From Bacillota bacterium (GTDB lineage Bacteria; Bacillota; Clostridia; Oscillospirales; Ruminococcaceae), in contig JAEZTV010000018.1 of assembly GCA_023421245.1 (NCBI GenBank), positions 1 through 42,553 of the forward strand: a stretch of DNA of 42,553 nucleotides, read 5' to 3'. Under the pieces are notes generated by a model, which ran no database searches, was not told the DNA's origin, and saw only the letters and a program-made list of their open reading frames with translations. Shown in pieces: positions 31,890-39,714 of this stretch. The position numbers and the translations under genes are program-made. The first letter of the stretch is position 1. Each line of letters starts with the position of its first letter.

Positions 31890-33116
31890 TTGGCCCAACC
31901 CACAGGCATGAGTGAGCTTAAGAAAGCGAATACACAAAATCATATTCTCGATCTTATCAGAAGAAACGGCGAGATCTCGAAGTTTGACATTAAAAAAATA
32001 TCACGGCACAGTATGTCCACTGTGCTGTCGGTGATTGATGAGCTCGAACGTTCGGGGTTCATTCGTTATTCCAGAACCGGAAAATCCTCAGTCGGCAGAA
32101 AGCCCACCTTATATTCTCTCAGTGCCGAGGCAGGCTACTTTGTAGGGATCGAGTTTAACGCTGATGAAATTAATTGTGTCCTGCTCGACTTCAATCTGCG
32201 GGTAGTACAATCAAAATCGGGCACAATCCATTCCGACGACCTCAACGCCGAGAATATTATAGATATCTTGTTTAAACATATTGATGATATGATGTCTTAC
32301 CCGCAGTGTCAGGGCAAGGTTTTGGGTATTGGCATTGGTGCTCCCGGTTATATCACCGATAATGGCACCATCCTTTTTTATGCCTATATCTCCGGCTGGT
32401 CCAACATTAATCTAAAACAGATTGTTGAAGACCACTTTGGAATTACAACATATGTCGATAACAACATTAACTTTATGGCGCTGGCACATAGAAATCCGGC
32501 ACAAAGCAATCAAAACTTCATCCTGTTCTCCATACGAACGGGTATCCGCTTCGGTTGTGTGCTTAATAATGAAATCTACCGTGGCAACAGCAACCTTGCG
32601 GGCGAGGTGGGGCACACCACCGTCTACCCCAGCAGCCGGCAATGCCGCTGCGGGCGAAAAGGCTGCCTTGAAAGCGAGATCTCAAACTACGCCATCATTG
32701 ATAAACTCAAAGAGGGCATTCGGTTCGGACGCTATCAGGCCCTGTGGGCGATGGCCGAAAAAGACGAGCATAACATTACCGTTTCACTTTTTGTGCGCTC
32801 GGTGCTTGCGGGTCACAACGAGTCGCTCGAGCTGTTTGATGAGATCTGTTCCTACCTTGGCAGTGCGCTCGCACAGTCCATCAACATGCTCAACCCTTCG
32901 CTTATCTATCTGCGCAGCGCGCTCAACGAGGCCGGCGATCTTTTGCTTGAAAAGCTGGGCGCCGTCATTCAAAAGCATTCCTTTTATGCAAGTCTTGAAC
33001 ACTTCGAGCTTCGTCTTTCCACCATCGGAACCAATGCAGGCGCAATCGGTGCCGCCCAATTTGCAATGAACAATGAATTTAACTTTGTTTCCATTCCTGA
33101 TTACATCACAGGATAA
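31890..33116 (+). CDS. ROK family transcriptional regulator
   Basis: A 408-residue regulator of the NagC/XylR group. The N-terminal winged helix-turn-helix covers about 10-65 (KKANTQNHILDLIRRNGEISKFDIKKISRHSMSTVLSVIDELERSGFI), followed by a sugar-kinase-like ROK domain with FVGIEFNADEINCVLLDF, AGEVGHTTVYPSSRQCRCGRKGCLESE (structural zinc site C-x-C-G-x-x-G-C-L-E) and IGAAQFAM. Regulators of this family usually repress a neighbouring sugar operon and are released by the sugar. It diverges from the catabolic operon. I favour the TTG at 31890 because GAGGTG lies about 6 nt upstream; a GTG at 31881 overlaps that site. Confidence 0.92.
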   Translation: MAQPTGMSELKKANTQNHILDLIRRNGEISKFDIKKISRHSMSTVLSVIDELERSGFIRYSRTGKSSVGRKPTLYSLSAEAGYFVGIEFNADEINCVLLDFNLRVVQSKSGTIHSDDLNAENIIDILFKHIDDMMSYPQCQGKVLGIGIGAPGYITDNGTILFYAYISGWSNINLKQIVEDHFGITTYVDNNINFMALAHRNPAQSNQNFILFSIRTGIRFGCVLNNEIYRGNSNLAGEVGHTTVYPSSRQCRCGRKGCLESEISNYAIIDKLKEGIRFGRYQALWAMAEKDEHNITVSLFVRSVLAGHNESLELFDEICSYLGSALAQSINMLNPSLIYLRSALNEAGDLLLEKLGAVIQKHSFYASLEHFELRLSTIGTNAGAIGAAQFAMNNEFNFVSIPDYITG

Positions 33117-33142
33117 TTGTGTACAAAAAAGGGGTTTTAATC

Positions 33143-34204
33143 GTGTCAAGAACGCAAGAAAGCAACGCAAAAGCAGAGATTGTCCGTCAAAAGCTCGCAG
33201 AGCTTGACGCAAACGCGGTTGTCATCCGCAAGCAGTGCAACTTCTCGTGGATTACCTCGGGCGGCCGGGGCTTTATCGGTCTTGCCTCCGAAAATGCGTG
33301 CGGCGTTATCGTCGTCAGCAAGGATGCCGTTTACCTGTTTGCCAACAACATCGAGGCCGGCCGCCTTGCGCTGGAAGAGCTGCCGCAGAATTTTGCCGAG
33401 GTCGTGAGTATCGAGTGGGAAAACGACGGCACCCTAAACCAGGCCATTACCCAGCGGGTGGGCAGCTTTGTCGAAGACAGCGCGCTTGAGCCGTTCTTTA
33501 AGCAGCAACGCACCGCTCTTTGCGAGCAGGAGATTGTGCGCTATCGGGCGCTTGGCAGCGATGCCGCTGCGGTACTGGAATCGGTGTGCGTCACACTGCA
33601 AAAGGGCATGACCGAGGTTGAGGTCGCGGGTCTGCTTGCAAAAGAGTTTTGGGCGCGTTCCATCGAGCCTATCACGCTGCTGATTGCGGCGGATGACCGC
33701 AGCAACTACGTACGTCACTATGTTCCCACTCAAAAGCGGATTGAACATGGTGCCATCATCTCGGTGTGCGCACGGCGTCACGGGCTGATTGTCTCAATTA
33801 CCCGTATCGTAGCGTTTGATAAAGATTTTGCAACGGGCTACGGCACCCTGCTTAAGATAGAAGCCGATATGCTGGATGCCATCCGGCCGGGCAACCGTAT
33901 CTCGGATGTATTTGCCGCCTGCTGCGATTCCTATACCCGCAACAACCTGCCAAACGAATGGAAAAACCATCATCAGGGCGGCATGACCGCGTATCTTGCG
34001 CGTGAGATTCGCGCCGACCGCACCACAAACTCGGCCATCGCGCCCAATCAGGCGTATGCCTTTAACCCCTCAGTGAAAGGCGCGAAATGCGAGGATACCG
34101 TTCTGGTCACCGAAAACGGCCTCGAATTTCTTACCGCCCCCGGCGCCGGTTGGCCCACTGTACAGGTTGGCGGCTACGTTCGCCCGGGCATCCTCTATCG
34201 TTAA
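33143..34204 (+). CDS. M24 (creatinase/prolidase-fold) protein with missing metal ligands
   Basis: A 353-residue pita-bread-fold protein. An N-terminal creatinase-like domain (about 1-125) precedes the M24 domain (TEVEVAGLLAKEFW; EWKNHHQGGMTAYLAREIRA; CEDTVLVTENGLEFLT). In metallopeptidases of this family the segment after the first strand reads D-x-G-x(n)-D with two metal-binding Asp. Here it is ISVCARRHGLIVSITRIVA, so both appear replaced. The His of HHQGG and the Glu of CEDT remain. It is therefore probably not an ordinary aminopeptidase. GTG at 33143, with AAAGGGG 8 nt upstream, fits best. It follows the ROK gene by 26 nt. A ligand-binding or non-peptidase hydrolase role is possible. Confidence 0.8.
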   Translation: MSRTQESNAKAEIVRQKLAELDANAVVIRKQCNFSWITSGGRGFIGLASENACGVIVVSKDAVYLFANNIEAGRLALEELPQNFAEVVSIEWENDGTLNQAITQRVGSFVEDSALEPFFKQQRTALCEQEIVRYRALGSDAAAVLESVCVTLQKGMTEVEVAGLLAKEFWARSIEPITLLIAADDRSNYVRHYVPTQKRIEHGAIISVCARRHGLIVSITRIVAFDKDFATGYGTLLKIEADMLDAIRPGNRISDVFAACCDSYTRNNLPNEWKNHHQGGMTAYLAREIRADRTTNSAIAPNQAYAFNPSVKGAKCEDTVLVTENGLEFLTAPGAGWPTVQVGGYVRPGILYR

Positions 34205-34287
34205 ATCATGCCTATGCTGAAACACACAATCGATAAAAATCGCTTTTTCATAGTTTGCGGCATCCCGCCGCTCCTCCTATCTTCCGA

Positions 34288-34330
34288 AAAACACCCTTGC
34301 CGGTTCAACGCAAGGGTGTTTTTCTTTTTT
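34288..34330 (+). terminator. Terminator of the ROK/M24 unit
   Basis: A 10-bp stem ACACCCTTGC/GCAAGGGTGT with a 9-nt loop, followed by TTTTTCTTTTTT, about 85 nt past the M24 stop. Confidence 0.9.
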
Positions 34331-34393
34331 ATGCGCCTATTACAACAGCTCCCCGCAAAAATGTATAATTTGGCGCTATTTTGTATATCTTCC

Positions 34394-34422
34394 GTGACAT
34401 TACCATCCTTATGCTGTATAAT
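34394..34422 (+). promoter_or_regulatory. Promoter of the beta-helix protein gene
   Basis: GTGACA (34394-34399), a 17-bp spacer and TATAAT (34417-34422), giving a leader of about 40 nt before the start at 34469. Confidence 0.55.
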
Positions 34423-34468
34423 TACAGCAGCAAAGGTATTTTTAACCTTGCGGAAGGAGACGACAACC

Positions 34469-36343
34469 ATGACCCAAAAACCCAGCCGCGTCCTTTCTCT
34501 TATACTTTGCATTGCCATGACCGGCGCGCTCACGATTACAGGCGCACTGCCTGTGTTATCGCCCACGCTGCATGCCTTAACACGGCATAACCTTTCCGGT
34601 GGCGGCCTTCGCATCACCAATGCAGGTACTTATTATATCACCGGTATGCTTGACTCAAGCTATGAGGGCATCGTTATCGCGCAGAATATCAGCGGCGATG
34701 TTAATATTACATTAGATTCTGCCAGAATCAATGCCGATACCCCCCTTTCCATCGGTTCGGGCAGTTCGGTTAACCTAACGCTGCTCGGCAGCAATTCCAT
34801 GTACTCCACCATCAAATCCACCGCACTTCTGGTGGCGTCGGGCGCATCGCTTACCGTTACCGCGCAAAGCACCGGGACGCTGCTGGCTATTTCAGATGGC
34901 GGTACCGCGATTGGCGGAGATTATGAGAACGACTGCGGCAAAATTACCATAAACGGCGGCATTATCGTCGCCCAAGGCGGTGGTTCCTCTGCGGCAGTGG
35001 GCGGGGCCATGGGCAGGCACGCCGGCGAAATAATAATCAACGGCGGCTTTTTAGGCGCTGTCTGCACCGGCGGCGAAACTACCATTTCCGCTGCGGGCAT
35101 TGGCGGCGGTATGTCCTGCACCGGCGGCTCTCTTATAATCAACGGCGGCCAGGTCTCGGCAATGGGCAACTTCGCACCCGGCATCGGCGTTGGAATGGGC
35201 GCACAGTACACCAGAGTTATCATTAACGGCGGCACAGTCGATGCTACCGGCGGACAGTACAGTCCCGGTATCGGTGTCGGGATGCTCTCCTCAATCGACA
35301 CCATTACCATCGGCGGCGGCACGGTTACCGCAACCGGCGACGGCGAATTCCCTTCCATCGGTTGTGCCGGTTCTGCGGGCAGCCATATCAGAAACATCAA
35401 CATCACCGGCGGTTCGGTAATCATCGGCAACCCCTCCGATACCTATTCGCGTATCTCAGGCAGTCTCTTTCCGGATGAGCATGTCGTTTCGATTACCGGC
35501 GGTTCGGTGGAGGATGTGTTTGGCGTACAGCCCACCAACGGCGCGCAAGACGTCTTTCTTGTTACCGCAACGCTGCCCGGCTTTTCTGATGCAGCGTCCT
35601 TTGCCCTTACGGTGGATTCCCGTCCCTTCGGCACCTCTGCCACCCACAACGACGGCAAGCTGTATCTGTGGCTTACCGCCGGCGAGCATACTATACAGGC
35701 CGTACATACGCAGACTAAAATCCCCTATCACGCCACGGTATCCGTAACAGATGATAACCTCAGCAGCGTAACGCTCGCCTGTGCTGCACCGCCCGCGTTT
35801 GACTTTGACGATATAAGCGTCACCGGCGGCATCGGCGTATACCCGCGAAGCGATATCACACTGGTACGCCTTACCCCCGGGCAAAGCTTTGTAAACGCGC
35901 AGCTGCTAACCGCCCTTATGTGGGAAAACGCCGCTAAACCGCTTGTCATCAACGGCGCGGGATACTCGTTTGCCTACCCCACCGGAACGCTTTACACCGA
36001 CAACAACAGAGGAACAAATTTCGGCCTGCTGCTTGACCGTGAAAGCGAGCAGTATCCCAATATGAACGAGCAAAAGGAGAGCGGCTTTATCCGGCTGCTT
36101 GAGTTTGCCAATAAAGGGCCGCTGTGCGGCGCCCCCGAAATCCGCGTTGATCTCGGGGCTGCATGGGCAGACAAGGCAGTATACTGCTATGCCTTTGACC
36201 CGCTCACGCTTGATCTGAGCCACACCGAAACCTGCCGCGCCGACGGCGCAGGCAGGGTAACATTATCACTTACCCAAGGCGGGTATTACACCCTCTCCTC
36301 CTCTCCCCCCAACTTTATGATGCCGGATTATATGTTTTATTAA
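34469..36343 (+). CDS. Large secreted beta-helix protein, carbohydrate-binding-like
   Basis: A 624-residue exported protein. After the signal peptide (about 1-36) comes a domain with YYITGMLDSSYEGIVIAQNISGDVNITLDSARI...GSSVNLTLLGSNS, resembling DUF4353/Cthe_2159-like carbohydrate-binding beta-helices. About seven Gly-rich rungs follow, with the repeating unit I-x-I-N/G-G-G-x-V/I-x-A/V-x-G and frequent GIGxGM (about 150-330). The C-terminal third is a separate beta-rich region (APPAFDFDDISVTGGIGVYPRSDI...). It has no sorting signal or membrane anchor. The ATG at 34469 has AAGGAG upstream; an upstream extension is rejected because it spans the terminator and promoter. Ligand unknown. Confidence 0.8.
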   Translation: MTQKPSRVLSLILCIAMTGALTITGALPVLSPTLHALTRHNLSGGGLRITNAGTYYITGMLDSSYEGIVIAQNISGDVNITLDSARINADTPLSIGSGSSVNLTLLGSNSMYSTIKSTALLVASGASLTVTAQSTGTLLAISDGGTAIGGDYENDCGKITINGGIIVAQGGGSSAAVGGAMGRHAGEIIINGGFLGAVCTGGETTISAAGIGGGMSCTGGSLIINGGQVSAMGNFAPGIGVGMGAQYTRVIINGGTVDATGGQYSPGIGVGMLSSIDTITIGGGTVTATGDGEFPSIGCAGSAGSHIRNINITGGSVIIGNPSDTYSRISGSLFPDEHVVSITGGSVEDVFGVQPTNGAQDVFLVTATLPGFSDAASFALTVDSRPFGTSATHNDGKLYLWLTAGEHTIQAVHTQTKIPYHATVSVTDDNLSSVTLACAAPPAFDFDDISVTGGIGVYPRSDITLVRLTPGQSFVNAQLLTALMWENAAKPLVINGAGYSFAYPTGTLYTDNNRGTNFGLLLDRESEQYPNMNEQKESGFIRLLEFANKGPLCGAPEIRVDLGAAWADKAVYCYAFDPLTLDLSHTETCRADGAGRVTLSLTQGGYYTLSSSPPNFMMPDYMFY

Positions 36344-36687
36344 CCCGCGCCATATCGCGGCCTTATACCGCCTTCAGGGAAAGCATCCGTATATCGGATG
36401 CTTTCCTTTGTCCCCGCGCTTGCTTTCTCCTTTTTTTGCGATATAATAATATAGGGTTTTCCCCGCAGCTTTAAAAATTGCACCGCTTCTCGGTTTTCGC
36501 ACCTTTTAAAGTTGCTCAGGTGCAAGCATTTTTGTGATAAAACCCTTGTGCCGGCCGCTATCCCCTAACCCAGCTGCCGTACAGCTGTTTGTTTTGTACA
36601 TAGTTTTTTTGCGCTCCTGCAAGACGGCGCGTGAACATATCCTCCGCTTACACCTTATCCTACTTTAGAAAGGACACAACTTTAACT
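36344..36687. other. Intergenic region before ychF
   Basis: About 340 bp without a gene. It holds the terminator at 36378-36409, a T-rich and AT-rich stretch (36429-36455), and a hairpin-rich segment at 36463-36525 whose sequence recurs with changes at 41493-41558. Confidence 0.5.
36378..36409 (+). terminator. Terminator of the beta-helix protein gene
   Basis: A perfect 12-bp stem GGAAAGCATCCG/CGGATGCTTTCC with a 5-nt loop, then TTTG, 34 nt after the stop. The T tract is short. Confidence 0.7.
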
Positions 36688-37782
36688 ATGAAGCTAGGTA
36701 TCGTCGGTCTGCCGAACGTCGGCAAAAGTACGCTGTTTAATGCCATCACGGGTGCTGGGGCGGAAAGCGCCAACTACCCGTTTTGCACCATAGAGCCGAA
36801 CGTCGGCATCGTCGCGGTTCCCGATAAGCGCCTTGACGCCCTTGCCGCGATGTACAACCCCGACAAATACACCCCCGCCGTCATCGAGTTTGTCGATATC
36901 GCAGGCCTTGTTAAGGGTGCCAGCAAGGGCGAAGGGCTTGGCAATAAATTCTTGGCCGATATCCGCGAATGTGACGCCATTGTTCATGTCGTGCGCTGCT
37001 TTGAGGATGAAAACATCATCCACGTGGACGGCGAAATCGGCCCGCGCAAGGATATTGAAACCATCTCGCTCGAGCTTATTTTTGCGGACCTTGATATCCT
37101 TGCGCGGCGTATTGACCGCGTGGGCAAGCAGGCTAAAGCCGATAAAAAATATGCCGCCGAGGTCGATTTTCTGCAGCGTCTGGTCGCGTTTATGGAGGAT
37201 GGCAAGTCCGCGCGCGCGTTCCCCTGCGAGGGCGGCGAATCAGAAATTTTAGCGGATATCCCGCTGCTTTCCAATAAACCTATTATCTACGCCGCCAACC
37301 TTTCCGAAGATGATTTTGCGGGCAGCCTTGATCAAAACGCCCACTACAATGTGGTATGCGAGATTGCGCGCGAAGAAAACGCGGGTGTTCTGCCCATCTG
37401 TGCCAGCCTTGAGGCGGAGATTGTCGATATGTCGGGCGAAGAAAAGGCGATGTTCCTTGAGGATCTGGGCCTTGCCGAGTCCGGCCTTGACCGCCTGATT
37501 CGCGAATGCTACGCACTGCTTGGGCTGATCTCGTACCTTACCGCCGGCAAACCCGAGGTGCGCGCGTGGACGATTACCCGCGGCACCAAAGCGCCGCAGG
37601 CGGCCGGCAAGATACACACCGACTTTGAGCGCGGCTTTATCCGCGCCGAGATTGTGTCGTTCGGCGACCTCATGGCCTGCGGCTCGATGGCCGCGGCAAA
37701 GGAAAAAGGCCTTGTGCGCCTTGAGGGTAAGGAGTACGTCGTCCAAGACGGCGACGTCGTGCTGTTTAGGTTTAATGTGTAA
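36688..37782 (+). CDS. ychF: Redox-regulated P-loop ATPase/GTPase YchF
   Basis: A 364-residue Obg-family protein (OLA1/YchF), the usual family length. G1 is GLPNVGKSTLFNAIT at the N-terminus, then NYPFCTIEPNVGIV, G3 in DIAGLVKGASKGEGLGNKFL, and the adenine-selecting NLSE (in IIYAANLSEDDF) where GTPases have NKxD. The C-terminal TGS domain includes GKPEVRAWTITRGTKAPQAAGKIHTDFERGFIRAEIV. YchF binds ribosomes and hydrolyses ATP, with roles in stress responses. The ATG at 36688 has AAAGGA upstream; an extension to 36631 is unlike the family. Confidence 0.97.
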   Translation: MKLGIVGLPNVGKSTLFNAITGAGAESANYPFCTIEPNVGIVAVPDKRLDALAAMYNPDKYTPAVIEFVDIAGLVKGASKGEGLGNKFLADIRECDAIVHVVRCFEDENIIHVDGEIGPRKDIETISLELIFADLDILARRIDRVGKQAKADKKYAAEVDFLQRLVAFMEDGKSARAFPCEGGESEILADIPLLSNKPIIYAANLSEDDFAGSLDQNAHYNVVCEIAREENAGVLPICASLEAEIVDMSGEEKAMFLEDLGLAESGLDRLIRECYALLGLISYLTAGKPEVRAWTITRGTKAPQAAGKIHTDFERGFIRAEIVSFGDLMACGSMAAAKEKGLVRLEGKEYVVQDGDVVLFRFNV

Positions 37783-37802
37783 AGATAACCCCGCCTCAAA
37801 TA

Positions 37803-37865
37803 TGAACTGCACCCCAAAAGTTGGACAGTATACTATACTGAAACTAACGAAAGGGGTGCAGTTTA
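37803..37865. repeat. IS3-like terminal repeat / MITE-like element
   Basis: The 11-bp inverted repeats AACTGCACCCC (37805-37815) and GGGGTGCAGTT (37853-37863) flank a centre that contains AAAAGTTGGACA and a 15-bp palindrome CAGTATA-C-TATACTG (37826-37840). TGAACTGCACCCCAAAAG with TTGGACA is the style of IS3-family (IS150 group) termini. No transposase is present. It marks the start of an AT-rich island. Confidence 0.6.
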
Positions 37866-37956
37866 ATTTGTTGCCGCTTTATCTTAACTTTTCTCGCCAA
37901 GTCTATAACGGTTTAGTGTTGTTAATGATGTTGTTACTCTCTTATCTTCCATCATT

Positions 37957-38472
37957 TTATTGCCCTCCCATACTTTCATTCTTCTTTTCTGTTTGCTCTT
38001 TTCTATAATCGTACGTCTCCGCTTGCTTGTACGTTGTATTCCACACAGATTGCCATTGCCCATTATTTAGTTCATTGCTTTTCCCTAGCTTAGTTACCTT
38101 TACTATCTCGAACTTTTCAAGTATTTTCATGAGAACCTCAATAGGGTCGTAAGCTTGACCTTTTATAACTGTTTCCCTGTCTAAGTACAATACTACATAA
38201 CGCTTTTTTCTATCTGTTATGCCTCTTTCTACTATAGCTTCATATACCTCTTCAATGTATATTGGGTGCCAATCACCTTGTCTTTCAAATTCTTCTATAT
38301 GACTTACCCACGCTATTTGTATTACGTTTGTCTGGCACCCGTATGCTGATACTGCTATTGCATCGTTGTTTATCCCCTTTAAGAAGAAAAATAATCGCTT
38401 CTTTATGTCGTTTAAGCCAATGTTTGTGGTCCTAAATTGTTCAATCACATACCTTAGCATAGCTTTAGTCAC
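37957..38472 (-). CDS. Hypothetical protein in AT-rich island
   Basis: A 171-residue soluble-looking protein that I do not recognise. It has a basic N-terminus (RYVIEQFRTTNIGLNDIKKRLFFFLKG), a middle part that reads like alternating strands and helices (IQIAWVSHIEEFERQGDWHPIYIEEVYEAIVERG, KKRYVVLYLDRETVIKG) and a charged tail (YDYRKEQTEKKNE). There is no signal peptide or membrane segment. Base composition is clearly more AT-rich than in flanking genes, suggesting acquisition by transfer. GTG at 38472 and ATG at 38460 are both possible starts behind GGGGTGGG. Confidence 0.6.
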   Translation of the reverse strand: MTKAMLRYVIEQFRTTNIGLNDIKKRLFFFLKGINNDAIAVSAYGCQTNVIQIAWVSHIEEFERQGDWHPIYIEEVYEAIVERGITDRKKRYVVLYLDRETVIKGQAYDPIEVLMKILEKFEIVKVTKLGKSNELNNGQWQSVWNTTYKQAETYDYRKEQTEKKNESMGGQ

Positions 38473-38587
38473 TCACGCCCACCCCAATTTATTTATTTTT
38501 CTTAATACTTTATTAGATATAAAAATGTGCTATATGATATGTTTTACACTACCATACAGCACATTTTATATCTTTTATAATGCTATT

Positions 38588-39055
38588 TTAATGCCCCCAC
38601 GCTCCACCAGAACCAGGAGGAGGCATGTCTATAACTCCGCCTGTACCTCCGCTAGTAGGAGTGCTACCGCACATATCCAATCCACTCCAGTCTTTACCTC
38701 CGCCACCTGTAGGCTTCTGGCTAGACGTCTCTTTACTTGAAGTACCTTCAGAAGGTTTAGATGATTCCTCTTGCGTTTCTTCCTCTACCCCCTCTACTTC
38801 GGCACTGGAGGTTATGGTCTCTAACTGCTCAATCCGGCTGGATAAACCCGTAAGTTCATCCGTCATACTATCGAAAGCAGCATTTAATTCTTTAAGCTCC
38901 CCCTGTACAAGAAGGAACTTCTCATCGCTTGCTTTTATAAACTCCTGCAACTGGTTTATGGTTTCATTCTGTTGGAGATAAATGAAGGCAAACCCGCCCA
39001 TCACCAACAGAATGAGCAGCACAATTATACCGCATTTTACAACTTCTCTCTTCAT
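38588..39055 (-). CDS. Membrane-anchored coiled-coil protein with disordered tail
   Basis: A 155-residue protein: a transmembrane helix (VKCGIIVLLILLVMGGFAFIYL, about 6-27), a coiled-coil stretch (INQLQEFIKASDEKFLLVQGELKELNAAFDSMTDELTGLSSRIEQLETI, about 33-82), then a Glu/Ser/Lys-rich and Gly/Pro-rich disordered tail ending GGAWGH. No family is recognised. GAGGGAG precedes the ATG. It probably forms one unit with the 171-residue protein, 115 nt downstream on the same strand, in the AT-rich island. Confidence 0.65.
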   Translation of the reverse strand: MKREVVKCGIIVLLILLVMGGFAFIYLQQNETINQLQEFIKASDEKFLLVQGELKELNAAFDSMTDELTGLSSRIEQLETITSSAEVEGVEEETQEESSKPSEGTSSKETSSQKPTGGGGKDWSGLDMCGSTPTSGGTGGVIDMPPPGSGGAWGH

Positions 39056-39475
39056 AGTCCGTTACTCCCTCTTGTTTCCTATATAATAACATCACAGGCC
39101 TAATTTTACAAGAGGCCCTCTCTTCCTTTTCCTATAGGTGCAGGAATATACTCATGTTACGGCACTGATAGAATATCTGCACAACACGGCGTGACAGCTT
39201 TTTACTCTTGTGCTGTACCGATTGCGTGCTATAATTGTATTTAACAAAATAAAAACACTAAACCGGTGATTCCTTCAGGAAGCACCGGCCCGCGCACAAG
39301 GTTTTCTGAGGAAAACCTTGTGCGCGGGAAAATCGATAAAAATTTCACTCCTTACATGTTTACCCATTTCCGATTGGTTCCGCAGACATTAACCGTTCAC
39401 CATACCACCGCCTTTGTGTCTGACTATAAACCAAAGCATACCCTTCTCTGTAATACGAAAGGCTGGGATATTGCA
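39056..39475. other. Intergenic region with tandem hairpins
   Basis: About 420 bp. The first 200 bp are AT-rich with no recognised feature. Two abutting hairpins occupy 39263-39328, listed separately. The remainder up to the small membrane protein shows no clear element. Confidence 0.4.
39263..39328. repeat. Two abutting perfect hairpins
   Basis: Hairpin 1 (39263-39288): CCGGTG/CACCGG outside TTCCT/AGGAA with a 2-nt loop. Hairpin 2 (39289-39328): an 18-bp perfect stem CCCGCGCACAAGGTTTTC/GAAAACCTTGTGCGCGGG with loop TGAG, starting at the very next base. No T tract follows. Confidence 0.8.
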
Positions 39476-39673
39476 ATGCGCCGTAACACAACCGCTCTGC
39501 CCCATAAACGCTGGGGCAAAATTTTACTGATTATCGGCATCGCCGTTATGCTGCTGGGGCTTGTGCTGCTCGCCTTTGCAAGCCCCGCGGCGGCACTCTA
39601 CACCCTGCTTTGTTCGGTGGTAGCCAACGCCGCCGGCATATACCTTTTATTGTTTCATAAAAAGAACGGCTGA
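39476..39673 (+). CDS. Small two-helix membrane protein
   Basis: 65 residues: a basic N-terminus (MRRNTTALPHKRWGK), two hydrophobic helices (ILLIIGIAVMLLGLVLLAFA and ALYTLLCSVVANAAGIYLLLF) and a basic end HKKNG. No family is recognised. The ATG at 39476 is the first that gives a normal positive-inside start; the ribosome binding site is weak (GAAAGG about 13 nt upstream). It lies 41 nt before the alanine racemase gene and may be co-transcribed with it. Confidence 0.55.
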   Translation: MRRNTTALPHKRWGKILLIIGIAVMLLGLVLLAFASPAAALYTLLCSVVANAAGIYLLLFHKKNG

Positions 39674-39714
39674 GCGCCGTTGACCTGACTCTTTCTTGGG
39701 GGGGCTTATTACTT

